Below are positions 47,647 through 61,100 of a stretch of DNA of 64,000 bases, piece by piece. The stretch is from Flavobacterium sp. HBTb2-11-1 (GTDB taxonomy: Bacteria; Bacteroidota; Bacteroidia; Flavobacteriales; Flavobacteriaceae), in the NCBI RefSeq assembly GCF_009826975.1, contig NZ_WUMO01000008.1, forward strand, positions 124,001 through 188,000, given 5' to 3'. How positions within the stretch are numbered: the first letter of the stretch is position 1; every line of letters begins with the position of its first letter. A program made the translations under genes and the position numbers. The notes beneath the pieces are model-generated. The model was not told the origin of the DNA. It searched no databases and worked only from the letters and a program-made list of their open reading frames with translations.

Positions 47647-50196
47647 TTATTCAACTGCCCTTTCGCTTTCAGGAGCTCCTAAATAAGAAGGTTTTAAACC
47701 TCCTGTATCGATTAGTATTTTTTGAAGCACAATTCCTGGGTCTAAAACTCTAAAACGAAGTGTATGCTTCCCTGACTTCAGAATAGTGTGTTTAGTTTCA
47801 GAATGAATCATATGCTCTGCCTGCCATTTTCCTAATTCTCCTTTATAATGTCCATTGAAATTTACAAGCTGCGGTTTCTCTCCGTCAAAAGATATTTCAT
47901 ATCGAAGCCCTTTATTGCTGTTAAAATTCAGTGTTGGCGCCAATAAAAGTTCTACTTTAAATTCTCCCGTTGAAGTAAAATGGACTGCATATTCTACAAA
48001 GACATGATCTTCTGCTGTTGGGTAAATATTTTGCGGAAATGTCGTTATGCCACTCAGTGTTTTTCCAAAATCTGGAATTACTTCCCAATGTACTTTTTTC
48101 GAATTATTCATTTTAGAAAAATGGGCTGCATGAATCGATACATAACCATCTTTCTCTATAAAAACTTTCGGAACAACAATTTCGCTATCCGAAAGATATT
48201 TTACCTCTGGAAGAATATTTTTAGGACCATCGTGCCAAGCTTTATAACCTATGCGCATTTGATCCATCATATGAGGCCATTTTCCTCCTGCGATTTCATT
48301 ATTATATTTGTTTTGAAGAACAGAATCGCGTTCAAATTTTACTTTAACCTCATCTGCATAATAATTGGCTAGACTATTTTTTTCTGTTGCGAGTTTTTTA
48401 TTTTTTGCCTGTGCAAAATACATTTCATAAAGATTGCAGCAAGCGTCTATTGGATATAAAATCAGCTGAAAGTAAGCGTCTTTAGATTCATTAGGAAGTT
48501 CGTTGTAAATTCTATAAGCATCCAATGCCAAGTTTTTATAATCATTAACGACATTTTCAAATTCGTTATAATTTTCTAAAGAATAGGTTTTGCTGTCCAA
48601 CATTTCTGGAGTAACACGACGATTAAATTTCGGATAGGTATTTAATAATCGAGCAATTTCTTTAGAATATTTGCTTCCAAACTGTTCTGCTGCCCAACTT
48701 TCTGTGTATCGGAAAAGATTCTGAGAGTTGAAGCTTGTAGGATTCCAAGCCATATCTAAAAAGAAGTTTATTGGAAATTCCATTGGTTTTAAATCGCCAA
48801 CATTCACAATCCAGACTTTATCGACTCCATTTTCGTAGCTCAGATTCATCTGTTCCCAAACCCTTTGTATCGGGCTTATGTTTATCCATTTTGAATTTCT
48901 TGGACCTCCAACATAGTCAAAATGATAATACATTCCGTAACCTCCTTTATGCAAGGGTTTAGAAAGATCTGGAAGTTTGCGGACATTTCCCCAATTGTCA
49001 TCGCAAAATAAAAGAATGACATCATCAGGAACTCGCATTCCCTGATCGTAATAATCTTGAACCTCTTTGTACAAAGCCCAAACCTGAGGTGTTTTATTGG
49101 CGCTTTGCCCTGTTTCTTTCTCAATAATTTTGCGCTGTTCTTTTACAATATTTTCCAGCAGACTTATATTGGTGCCTTCGCTCATTGCCTCGTCTCCATC
49201 GCCACGCATCCCAATAGTTACCAGTTTTTCCCAATTTTTGCTTCGCTGAATCCCCGTTTTCCAGAATTCGTCTAAAACAGTTTTGTTTTTGGAATAGTCC
49301 CAAACATTCGGCAAATTATTTTTTTTAATATAACGTCGCCAGTCGGTTTGTGCCAAAGCCATTGGTTCATGGTGAGAAGTTCCCATTACAATCCCCATCT
49401 CATTTGCTAGAGGCCCGCTCGCCACATCATCGTCATAAAATGCATTTCCCCACATCGCAGGCCACATATAATTGCCCTTTAGCCTAAGTACTAATTCAAA
49501 AACTTTTTCATAAAACTTGCTATTAAAACCGCCAAAAGTAGCTTTTGCCCAGCCACTCAATGCTGGTGCTTCATCATTAAGGAAAATGCCTCGGTACTTT
49601 ACAGCTGGTTCTCCATCTGTGTACATCCCTTTAATGAAATAAATGTTTTCTTTCTGTTTTACAGGCACATCAGCCCAGTAATACCAAGGAGAAACGCCAA
49701 TCTGTTTCGATAATTCATAAATTCCGTAAATCGTACCGCGTTTGTCGCTTCCTGCAATTACGAGCGCTTCGTCTACACCTTTAAAAGGACTTCTAACGTG
49801 TTGTATGATGAATTTTTCATTCTTCCCTTTGAGTTCTTTTCCTTCGATTTTTTTCTGTTTAATTAAATCATCAATAACAGAATTAGATCCGATCGTTCCA
49901 ATGATAATGAGCGGTGATGATGCATTAGGATTTTGGTTTAAAATAAGCGGACGCTGGCCTGTAACTTTTTCAAAATCGGACTGTAGATTATGTACAGCTC
50001 GCAAAATGCCTGCATCTAAATTTGAATTTATCCAAAAAGAAAGTGACAGCGATTTTTCTTTCAGCACCATAACATTCTGGCTTTTATCTTCTGTTATAAA
50101 AGGCTGAGAAGCTTTTGATAGCGTACTTGCTAAAACAAAAATCAAGGCGTATATAAATTTCAAATAGTTTTTCATCAGGTATTTTTTATCATTCAT
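47647..50196 (-). CDS. GH115 xylan alpha-1,2-(4-O-methyl)glucuronidase
   Basis: 849 residues with a signal peptide (Met8 is the likely true start of the secretion signal). GH115 blocks are clear: PWYYWADVPVKQKENIYF, FLNDEAPALSGWA, GNYMWPAMWGNAF, TIGMRGDGDEAM, FCDDNWGNVRKLP and YHFDYVGGPRNSKWIN. A C-terminal beta domain (about 660-849) ends the protein. The family removes 4-O-methyl-glucuronic acid from internal and terminal xylose residues, so this gene shows the locus targets glucuronoxylan rather than plain arabinoxylan. It lies in unit C. Confidence 0.93.
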   Translation of the reverse strand: MNDKKYLMKNYLKFIYALIFVLASTLSKASQPFITEDKSQNVMVLKEKSLSLSFWINSNLDAGILRAVHNLQSDFEKVTGQRPLILNQNPNASSPLIIIGTIGSNSVIDDLIKQKKIEGKELKGKNEKFIIQHVRSPFKGVDEALVIAGSDKRGTIYGIYELSKQIGVSPWYYWADVPVKQKENIYFIKGMYTDGEPAVKYRGIFLNDEAPALSGWAKATFGGFNSKFYEKVFELVLRLKGNYMWPAMWGNAFYDDDVASGPLANEMGIVMGTSHHEPMALAQTDWRRYIKKNNLPNVWDYSKNKTVLDEFWKTGIQRSKNWEKLVTIGMRGDGDEAMSEGTNISLLENIVKEQRKIIEKETGQSANKTPQVWALYKEVQDYYDQGMRVPDDVILLFCDDNWGNVRKLPDLSKPLHKGGYGMYYHFDYVGGPRNSKWINISPIQRVWEQMNLSYENGVDKVWIVNVGDLKPMEFPINFFLDMAWNPTSFNSQNLFRYTESWAAEQFGSKYSKEIARLLNTYPKFNRRVTPEMLDSKTYSLENYNEFENVVNDYKNLALDAYRIYNELPNESKDAYFQLILYPIDACCNLYEMYFAQAKNKKLATEKNSLANYYADEVKVKFERDSVLQNKYNNEIAGGKWPHMMDQMRIGYKAWHDGPKNILPEVKYLSDSEIVVPKVFIEKDGYVSIHAAHFSKMNNSKKVHWEVIPDFGKTLSGITTFPQNIYPTAEDHVFVEYAVHFTSTGEFKVELLLAPTLNFNSNKGLRYEISFDGEKPQLVNFNGHYKGELGKWQAEHMIHSETKHTILKSGKHTLRFRVLDPGIVLQKILIDTGGLKPSYLGAPESERAVE

Positions 50197-50243
50197 TTCA
50201 GATTCAGCTTATTTTAGATCAAAATCTTTGATTCTGCTTTGTG

Positions 50244-52970
<2,727 letters not shown>

Positions 52971-52999
52971 TTAAAGTTGTTTTAATACTAAATGGGATT

Positions 53000-54229
53000 T
53001 CACTTAAATAAATTTAAATCTATGACTTCGCCCATTCTTTGATAACCTAATTCATTAGGATGTAAAAAATCCCCATCATGCATATTTGATAATATGGTTT
53101 TAGAATCGGTTTCCGAAGCCATTTCTTTATCAAAATCTATTACCGCATCAAAATGGTTATTTCGAATCCAAGCATTCACTAGATCTCTTGCTTCTTGTTT
53201 GAAAGGCGCGTCATAAAATGATTTTTGAAAAGGCAAAATCGTACAGCCATAGACTTTTATGCCTCTGGCGTGTGCTTTTTCTATCATAATTTTATAAGCA
53301 TCTATAATTTCTTGGGCTTTTAAAGGAGCATCTTCCGCACGTTTAATTCCGCCTATATCATTTATTCCTTCTAATATTACAAGCCATTTTATACCTGACT
53401 GCGAAAGCACATCACGGTCAAAACGTTCTAAAGCCGTTGGGCCAAGTCCGCCTTTTACAACGCAATTTCCTCCTATTCCTAAATTCAAAACTCCAATATC
53501 TTGAGTTGCTTTATCGGCTGCGAGTCTAGCTGCTAGAATATCGGTCCAGCGATTTTGTTTGTTTGTTCCAGAACCTCGCCCATCTGTTATGGAGTTTCCC
53601 AGACAAACAATATTAGATGCCTTTTTTGATGACACAACATCAAGTCCGATAATAGAATACCAATGATCTGTTTTTATGGCGTCCGAGAAAACATCATTGT
53701 TGAGATTGTCTCCCGCTAAAATATAAGAGGTCGTTCTCGATCCTGGGTGTCCAGTTGTTTTTTGTGATGCAGCTCCATAATAAATGGTTATGGCAAGAAG
53801 CTGGCCTGGCTTTAATTTAAAATTCAGTTTATCTGAAAATATTTCCTGATTTGGATTTAATGTTACTTCTTGATTTCCATTAAAGCTGAGATTTTTTTGT
53901 GTGCTTTTATCAATCGCAGGAGCCTCAAGCACATTGGCTATACTGACTTTTTTTAGAACTGTAGGCTGATCGCTGAATAGATTTGAAAAACGCAGACGAA
54001 TATGCTCTCCTCCAATCGAAACTTTTATAATCTGACGAAGTGTATTTTCGGCCAAACCTGGTGCTGGAGGCATATTGTTTGGTTCTACAAGCATTGGTGC
54101 ACAAGCCCACGATCCGACCCAATTGTCAGCTGCCTTTTGAGAAGATTTTGCTAATTGCTGATTGGCCGTACATCCTATTAAAATGAAAAGCTGTAAAAGC
54201 AATATATATTTTAAATATCTTTTTATCAT
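53000..54229 (-). CDS. SGNH/GDSL-family esterase lipoprotein
   Basis: 409 residues. Lipobox LIGC gives lipidation at Cys20. An N-terminal beta-sandwich (about 38-195) precedes an SGNH hydrolase domain that opens with CLGNSITDGRGSG (block I), has LEGINDIGG (block III) and ends with the DFLHPNELGYQRMG block V Asp/His. Such enzymes deacetylate sugars and oligosaccharides; within a xylan unit an acetyl-xylan or xylo-oligosaccharide deacetylase role is likely. It follows GH43 after a terminator-like hairpin. Confidence 0.87.
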   Translation of the reverse strand: MIKRYLKYILLLQLFILIGCTANQQLAKSSQKAADNWVGSWACAPMLVEPNNMPPAPGLAENTLRQIIKVSIGGEHIRLRFSNLFSDQPTVLKKVSIANVLEAPAIDKSTQKNLSFNGNQEVTLNPNQEIFSDKLNFKLKPGQLLAITIYYGAASQKTTGHPGSRTTSYILAGDNLNNDVFSDAIKTDHWYSIIGLDVVSSKKASNIVCLGNSITDGRGSGTNKQNRWTDILAARLAADKATQDIGVLNLGIGGNCVVKGGLGPTALERFDRDVLSQSGIKWLVILEGINDIGGIKRAEDAPLKAQEIIDAYKIMIEKAHARGIKVYGCTILPFQKSFYDAPFKQEARDLVNAWIRNNHFDAVIDFDKEMASETDSKTILSNMHDGDFLHPNELGYQRMGEVIDLNLFK

Positions 54230-54309
54230 TTCTATTAAAATTTAAAACCTCTTTTTTATCCAAAAAGCATACTTAAATACTGCTTTGATGAATTGCTATC
54301 TGAAAAAGG

Positions 54310-54347
54310 AACTCCCATTAATTCTGCAAACTGAAATAATGGGAGTT
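54310..54347 (-). terminator. Intercistronic hairpin between GH43 and the SGNH esterase gene
   Basis: AACTCCCATTA (54310-54320) and TAATGGGAGTT (54337-54347) form a perfect 11-bp stem with a 16-base loop. On the minus strand CCTTTTTC follows. It lies 18 bases after the GH43 stop and may cause partial termination, separating the first three genes of unit C from the debranching enzymes. Confidence 0.65.
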
Positions 54348-54364
54348 TGAGTTTTTTTTGAATT

Positions 54365-56119
54365 TTATTTCGGATGTGAGTTATTTGATGAAGTGGCATA
54401 TAACCCCACCAAAGCTCCTGTAAATCCGCCAGCGACATTTGTTGAAAGAATATCTCCTGAAACTGGATTCCCAAGATTTTCAAAATCGGCACCGTTTAAA
54501 GCATAACTAAATTGATAATTGTCGCCTGTTGCTTTAACTTGCAAGCGTATTGCTCCTTTCACCTCTATTTTTGCACTTGATATAATTTCTGATTGTCCTT
54601 TTTCCGTTCTTTCCAATAGTATATAAGTCTCTTTTCCTTTCTTAGTAACACCAAAAACATAATTGTAGCTTTCGTTCTGCAGACATACAATTCCTGCCAG
54701 ATCTTTTTCTGACTCTGGCTTATATTCTAAAGTTGTTGTAAAAGAAAAAGTATTATGCTGCTGTCTGTAAAATAAAGTAGAAGTTGGTTTTAGTTCCTTG
54801 ATGTTTACAGCAAATGGCGTAATCTGCAAACCTTTTTTAACAATAGAAATAAAGTGTTCTCTTGGTCCGCGTAATCCAATCCATCTATAATCTAACTTCT
54901 GTGATGTAAAATTTTCTGTAAATGTAAAGTTGCCATTAGGGAAAAAACCATCTTTACCTGTTTTATTTACCACACCGTTTGGCATTTTTAATTTTGGCCC
55001 CATTGGAACTAAACCGTTCTCAAAAACAGGAAAGGTACCTGACCAGTCTACTGGCAGCATAAAAGTTTCACGTCCAGCATTTACTCTATCTTTTTCGTTT
55101 GGACGAATTCCTAAAAATACACCATAATATTTATTGTCTGGACCAAGGACTAAATCTGCATGTCCTGCCCAATCTACTTTGTTGGGTCTGTTTTGAGGGA
55201 AATATCTCTGTGTTAGAATTGGGTTATTAGATGCTGGTTTAAAAGGTCCTTTTGGACTATCGCTAATAAAAACAACTTCGCTATGATTTCCTCCGGTACC
55301 TCCTTCAGCACACATTAAATAGTAATGATTGTCTTTTTTATACAAATGAGGAGCTTCAATCCAAATTGGTTTTTTCGAAAGGTCAACTCCGCCATCCACA
55401 ATAATTTTGTCTGTTCCTGGAATTACCTGATCTTTCTCTAAATCATATTCCCAGACCTTAATTACGCGATGTCCGTTGTACAATTCTTTTCCTTTATCAG
55501 GAGCATCATTGTGCACGACATACCCTTTTCCGTTGTCATCAAAGAAAATAGACGGATCTATTCCGTTAAAAGCTAATTTAATTGGACTTCCCCATCCTTT
55601 TTTTGGATCTTTAGTTTTTACAATGATATTTCCTAAACCGCCTGTAAAAGCAGTAACAATCATATAAAAAGTGTCATTGTGAGGATTGTACGTAATTCCT
55701 GGTGCATAAACTCCAGCACTAATTCCTGTATCATGAGGGTTAAATTCTGAAACGTTATTCAATACCCCTCCTAAATCGGTCCAGTTTACTAAATCTTTAG
55801 AGTGAAAAATGGGCACTCCTGGAAACATGGCAAATGAAGAACATACCATATAGAAATCATCTCCTTTTCTCGTAATGGCAGGATCAGGATAACATCCCTG
55901 AAGAATCGGAGAATAAAATTCATCTTCTTTTAACGGATTGCTTTTGTAAATCTGGTCGTCTCCTACGTAAGTTGCGTTTGAAAAGATGGGATCTTTACTG
56001 CTCTTCTTTTTTTGGATAGTGCTTTCCTGAGCCTGTGTAAGGATAGAGCAAAACAGAACAGCAACTGATATAAGAATCTTTTTTTTATTCCTCATTTTAT
56101 ATTGTTTGTTAAAGTACAT
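54365..56119 (-). CDS. GH43 with C-terminal beta-sandwich (beta-xylosidase type)
   Basis: 584 residues: signal peptide about 9-30 (Met9 is an alternative start), an N-terminal extension, GH43 propeller (70-375) and a C-terminal jelly-roll (390-580). Asp79 in GCYPDPAIT, Asp188 in NGIDPSIFFDDNG and Glu255 in IWIEAPHLYK are the base, modulator and acid. The FAMFPGVPIFHSKDLVNW segment matches beta-xylosidase-type GH43 with this two-domain layout. It is the first enzyme after susCD in unit C and may act on imported oligosaccharides. Confidence 0.9.
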   Translation of the reverse strand: MYFNKQYKMRNKKKILISVAVLFCSILTQAQESTIQKKKSSKDPIFSNATYVGDDQIYKSNPLKEDEFYSPILQGCYPDPAITRKGDDFYMVCSSFAMFPGVPIFHSKDLVNWTDLGGVLNNVSEFNPHDTGISAGVYAPGITYNPHNDTFYMIVTAFTGGLGNIIVKTKDPKKGWGSPIKLAFNGIDPSIFFDDNGKGYVVHNDAPDKGKELYNGHRVIKVWEYDLEKDQVIPGTDKIIVDGGVDLSKKPIWIEAPHLYKKDNHYYLMCAEGGTGGNHSEVVFISDSPKGPFKPASNNPILTQRYFPQNRPNKVDWAGHADLVLGPDNKYYGVFLGIRPNEKDRVNAGRETFMLPVDWSGTFPVFENGLVPMGPKLKMPNGVVNKTGKDGFFPNGNFTFTENFTSQKLDYRWIGLRGPREHFISIVKKGLQITPFAVNIKELKPTSTLFYRQQHNTFSFTTTLEYKPESEKDLAGIVCLQNESYNYVFGVTKKGKETYILLERTEKGQSEIISSAKIEVKGAIRLQVKATGDNYQFSYALNGADFENLGNPVSGDILSTNVAGGFTGALVGLYATSSNNSHPK

Positions 56120-56135
56120 TTCGAAAAATATTAAA

Positions 56136-56160
56136 AAGCCGAGATGGTTACTCCCGGCTT
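56136..56160 (-). terminator. Intercistronic hairpin after susD of unit C
   Basis: AAGCCG (56136-56141) pairs with CGGCTT (56155-56160), with extra pairing inside the loop; TTTAATATTTTTC follows on the minus strand. It stands between susD and the GH43 gene, mirroring the hairpin after susD in unit A. Confidence 0.55.
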
Positions 56161-56246
56161 GTTTAAAACTAAATTAATAAACCCTAATAAGATAATCCAT
56201 AAAATTGATCTTATTTGCTTAGAAATAGTTTTTAGAAAAATAAAAC

Positions 56247-58187
56247 TTAATATCCCGGATTTTGGTACGCTGCTTTTTCATCAGCAGACATTTCCATTCC
56301 ATCGATTTGTCCTTGCGGAATTGGCCTTAAGTAATGATGCGGATCAATTGTTCGGGTTACCACTTCTGGCGTATGCTGTCCGTAGTTAGATCCTCCTATA
56401 GAATATTTCCCAGCAATTTCATTCCATTTTTGTGTTCTTACTAAGTCATACCAACGGTATCCTTCACCAAAAAACTCACGTGAACGCTCAGCAAGAATGT
56501 AGTTAATATCAATTACAGCTGGGGTTGCATTGGTCATGGCTGCGCTATTATCCTGAATTTTAGCCGTATTTCCATTATTGTCCCATTTCCATTTTCCTGC
56601 TCTAGCTCTAAGTACATTTACAAGAGATCTGGCACTCCAAGATCCTGTAGCTCCTTTAACAGCCGCTTCGGCTGCAACTAAATATAATTCAGAGAATTTT
56701 GCGACTGGGAATGGTCTTGTACTTCCTGCATTAGGCTGTCCTAATCCTCCAGCGTTATCTGTTCTGTAAGGTCCAAGCTTCCAGAAACCTGGGTATACAA
56801 TTCTGCTAATGCCTTTTGGAGAAATCACATAATCTGCTCTTCCTGGCAATACCCCGGCACCTACTCCGCTGTCGCCTTGCCCAGAAGGATAAGTGATTGC
56901 AGTTGCAGGCTCATCATTAAGGAAGCTTAAAACAGCGTCTCCTGGTTTAATTGTCAAACCATTAGCATTCGTTAGAGTTGCTACACCTGTAAGTCCCGTT
57001 CCTGTAAGATTCCAGTTGCCTCTATAAACAGTCGCAAATGTTCCATCATATCTAGAATCGTTGGTTTTATCAGCAAATGTGTTAGTAAAAACTTCTATTG
57101 GCGGCGCCATTCTTGTCCACGGACGTCCTAGGAATTGGTTGGCTTCTCTCTGCACTGAAGAAACCGCTGCCGTTCCGTTTTTACTTCTGATGGCAGTATA
57201 GTTCCAAGTCACCATCCAACCCGAAAAGTTGTCTGGAGCACCACCACTACCGTACGTCAGACTTGCACCATTGTAATATTCGCTTTCTTGCGTATGATCT
57301 GCATAAAGCATTACTTCTTTATTTCTGTCATTTGCTCCCGCATTAACATCATAATAAGAATCAAGCAGTCCATAAGACCCTGGATTATTTATTCCTTCTA
57401 CAGCCAAATCATAAGCCTTCTGAAAATACCACTGTGCATTATGTCCATCAGGATCTGTTCTTGGGGCATCTGGATAAGTTGGAATATTATTTGGGTTTTC
57501 CAACCACCAAGCATACGTAAGATATGCCTTTGCTAGAAATAATCGTGCTACTGTTTTGGTTACCGTACCAGTCAATCTCGGCGCATCAGGAAGATCTTGG
57601 ACAGCTGTAAGCAAATCTGGGAAAATAGCTTTCGTATATACTTCAGGAACTGTATTACGTTTAGAATATCTTGAAGGTTTGCTGTTAAACTTTAATTCTC
57701 CAGCTCCTAAATCTAACGGTACACCTCCAAAAGTCTGCACAAGAAGGAAATAATCAAATCCTCTGAAAAATTTCGATTCTGCAATTAAACTGTTGGCAAC
57801 TCCTACAGCCGCACCATTCTCGATAATACCGCTTGCGGTATTGATATCATAATAAGAGTTATTCCACAAAACATCTGAACGGCTTGAAGTCGGATTAATG
57901 ATACCCACACCAGATAAATCGTGATCTTTAAAATTTCCGTCTGCACTCTGTGCATATGTTGCCTCATCTGTTCCTGTCTGGCATGCATTATAAAAATATG
58001 CCTGTCCGTAAATCCAGCGCAAGTGTGCATAATGAGACGTTAATCCCTGTTTAACCCCCTGTTCTGTTTTAAAGTAGCCAGGTTCATAAAAATCATGAGG
58101 TTTTTCCTCTAATATATCAGAGCAGCCGGCTAATGAAAGTAAAACCGTTGATCCTATAATCAAATTTTTAAAAATATATCGTTTCAT
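56247..58187 (-). CDS. SusD-family outer-membrane lipoprotein (unit C)
   Basis: 646 residues. The lipobox LAGC (Cys22) is followed by Ser-Asp-Ile. SusD features: EPGYFKTEQGVKQGLTSHYA at the start, ESKFFRGFDYFLLVQTFGGVP in the TPR region (shortened), AERSREFFGEGYRWYDLVR-type helix and HHYLRPIPQGQID near the end. It follows its SusC by 12 bases. Relatively long for the family, with insertions around 240-470. It is the partner of the SusC at 58200. Confidence 0.95.
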   Translation of the reverse strand: MKRYIFKNLIIGSTVLLSLAGCSDILEEKPHDFYEPGYFKTEQGVKQGLTSHYAHLRWIYGQAYFYNACQTGTDEATYAQSADGNFKDHDLSGVGIINPTSSRSDVLWNNSYYDINTASGIIENGAAVGVANSLIAESKFFRGFDYFLLVQTFGGVPLDLGAGELKFNSKPSRYSKRNTVPEVYTKAIFPDLLTAVQDLPDAPRLTGTVTKTVARLFLAKAYLTYAWWLENPNNIPTYPDAPRTDPDGHNAQWYFQKAYDLAVEGINNPGSYGLLDSYYDVNAGANDRNKEVMLYADHTQESEYYNGASLTYGSGGAPDNFSGWMVTWNYTAIRSKNGTAAVSSVQREANQFLGRPWTRMAPPIEVFTNTFADKTNDSRYDGTFATVYRGNWNLTGTGLTGVATLTNANGLTIKPGDAVLSFLNDEPATAITYPSGQGDSGVGAGVLPGRADYVISPKGISRIVYPGFWKLGPYRTDNAGGLGQPNAGSTRPFPVAKFSELYLVAAEAAVKGATGSWSARSLVNVLRARAGKWKWDNNGNTAKIQDNSAAMTNATPAVIDINYILAERSREFFGEGYRWYDLVRTQKWNEIAGKYSIGGSNYGQHTPEVVTRTIDPHHYLRPIPQGQIDGMEMSADEKAAYQNPGY

Positions 58188-58199
58188 GTCTGTATCTGA

Positions 58200-61100
58200 T
58201 TAAAATGTTAAATTAAGTCCAAATAAATAATTTCTGGTTGCAGGAGTATTTGTACCTATAACAGAAAATCTTCTCTGATAAGAGGCAACAGCCTGATTTT
58301 CGTCACCAAATGAATTCGTTTCAGGATCCATTCCAGATTTATCATGATATGGAGAAAATAGAACAAACGGATTCTGCACTGTGAAATAAAGTCTTAATTT
58401 GTCAATTCCTACATTTTTTGTAAAATTTGGATCAAGAGTATATCCAAGAGTCATTGCTCTAATTTTTACATAAGAAGCATCAAAATACCCCATAGTCGAC
58501 ATATATTTAGGGTTATCCCCGCTTCTGATACCTCTCGGATTAGGAAACTCTCCATCTCTATTATCTGGAGTCCAGTAGTCAACATCTACGTTGCTTCTAC
58601 GTCCGTTTAATAAGTTCATATAGCTTGCACCTCCATATAATGTGCTTATTAAAACACCTCCGCTTTTAAATGCTCCTACTGCATTAAAATCAAATCCTTT
58701 GTAAGTTACATTGGTATTAAAACCTCCCTGAAAGTCTGGATCTGTTTCTATAATCTGGCGATCGCTTGCATTAATAGCACGGGTTGGCGAACCATCTGGA
58801 TTATATTCTCCTGTATATTTCACTTTAATAGATCCTACAACTGTTCCTTGCTGGTTAATTCCTGTTGGTCCTGGCTCAAGAATTGACATATATGGATCAC
58901 CTTCCTGCCAGATTCCAACCTTTTCATAATCATAGATTGAATTAATATTATATCCAACAAACCAATTATTTGCTTCATCACGGCTAGCACCTGATGCTAA
59001 AGCAACAAGTTTGTTTTCATTTTTATAGAAGTTAACTCCCACAGACCATGTCACACCTTTAGGATTATCAAGAATAACTCCGTTCAATGAGATTTCGTAA
59101 CCTTTGTTTTGTGTTTCTCCCACATTGGCCACATAACTGCTTACACCAGATGTTGCTGGAAGTCCCACACGCTGCAATAGATTTTTTGTATTGGTTTTAT
59201 AATATTCAACTGTACCAGATAAACGGTTATTAAAAAATCCGAAATCTAAACCATAGTTCCATGTAGTAGAAAACTCCCATCCCAAATTAGGATTAGGAAG
59301 CTCAGTAACATATACTCCAGTTGAATTATTGCTTCCAAAATTGTACGGTCTTGTGCTTAAAGCTCCTAGCGTTGCATAAGGAGATACTGCCTGATTTGAA
59401 GTTTCTCCATACCCCGCTCTTAATTTCAATAAATTAATGTATTTAATATCTCTCATGAATGACTCATTTGAAAGTGTCCAACCAGCAGATACAGCAGGAT
59501 AAGTTACCCATTTGTTGCCAGGAGATAATCTTGATGAACCGTCAGAACGAACTGTTCCAGATATAAAGTAACGGTTATCATAAGAATACATTAACCTAGC
59601 CATATAAGATGTCAATCCCCATTGCGTATAATCTTGATCTGCCGGATTAATCACTGCTTCTTCCTCACTTTGCCCTAAATTATAAAATTGGAAAGCGTCA
59701 GAAGTAATTCCGTTTCGAGTCACTCTCGAACTTTGTCCTGTGTATTGTTCATTGGAGTACAATCCGACAAAATTTATTGTATGTTTTTGTGCAAATGTTT
59801 TATCATAAGTCAATAAATTTTCCAACAGCCATTGTGTAGACCAACCATTTGTGATTGCCGCATTAGAAAGTGTTGTCGGGTTTACGTCAAAAACTCCCTG
59901 ACCTTCATAATATCCAGCATTTGATGTGCGTAAATTTAAACCTGTATTAAGTCTGTATTTTAATCCCTCAACACCTGGGATTTTAATTTCTGCAAAAATG
60001 TTATTGTAAGAACTGAAAGCTCTATTTAAATTCACATAAGCATCTCCCAAATTTTCAATAGACTTTCTAGTGTAAACCCACTGGTCATCTGCCGCCATGC
60101 TAACTGTTCTTTTCAAAGAACCATCTGCATTGTACGGATTAGCAAGCGGTGAAGTCTGCAAAATAGTTCCTGTTCCGATATTATCGCCATTTGTAATGCT
60201 GTAGTTGCTATTCGTATTGAATCCAATGCGAATAGATCTATTAATCTGCTGGTCTAAACCCGCTCTAAGGCTAAAACGCTCATAGCTTTGGCCAGGAAGA
60301 ACTGATTCTTCTTTATAATATCCTAAGCCTGCATTGTAAGCACCTGTTTCGCTTCCTCCTGAAACGCTAACATCATGGCTAATCATTTCGCCAGAACCGT
60401 ATAGTGAATCCTGCCAATCTGTATTTACATTTCTTTTCTCGTCAACGCCATCTGCATATAACCCTGAATAATCACGAAGAGCAGCAAATTTAGATGCGTC
60501 CATCATAGGATATTTTGAGAAAACCTGTTTAATCCCGCTAAAACCATTGTAGGTAAAAGTAGCTTTTTGATTTTTCTTTCCTTTTAAAGTAGTCACTAAG
60601 ATTACACCATTTGCTCCACGAGAACCATAAATAGCTGTAGCAGAAGCATCTTTCAGGATATCCACAGACTTGATATCTGCAGGATTAATATCTCCTATAG
60701 AACCTGCGAATGGAACTCCATCCAATACCACCAAAGGATCGTTACTTCCTGTCAACGATCTAGTCCCTCGAATCCTGATCTGCATTGCAGCACCTGGTTT
60801 AGAAGAAGTTTGCGTCATCTCAACACCTGGAAGCCTTCCTTGAAGCGCTTGAGTAATATTAGCTGCTGGTACCTCGTTCAATTCCTTGCCGCCAAGAGAA
60901 GCAACAGATCCTGTAACCGCTTCTTTAATTTGTGTACCGTATCCGATTACCACAACTTCCTTTAAGTTATTGGCATCTTCTTCAAGTGTTACATTAATAT
61001 TTTTCTGTCCGTTTACAGCAACTTCTTTGCTTTTTAATCCGATGAAACTAAAAATAAGTACTCCGTTTGCCGGCACATTTATAGAATAAGTACCATCAAA

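Noticed and set aside
49121-49303. Possible frameshifts or broken genes within the GH and SusC genes
   Set aside because: All catalytic and family motifs lie in one continuous frame for each gene; the alternative frames are shadows.
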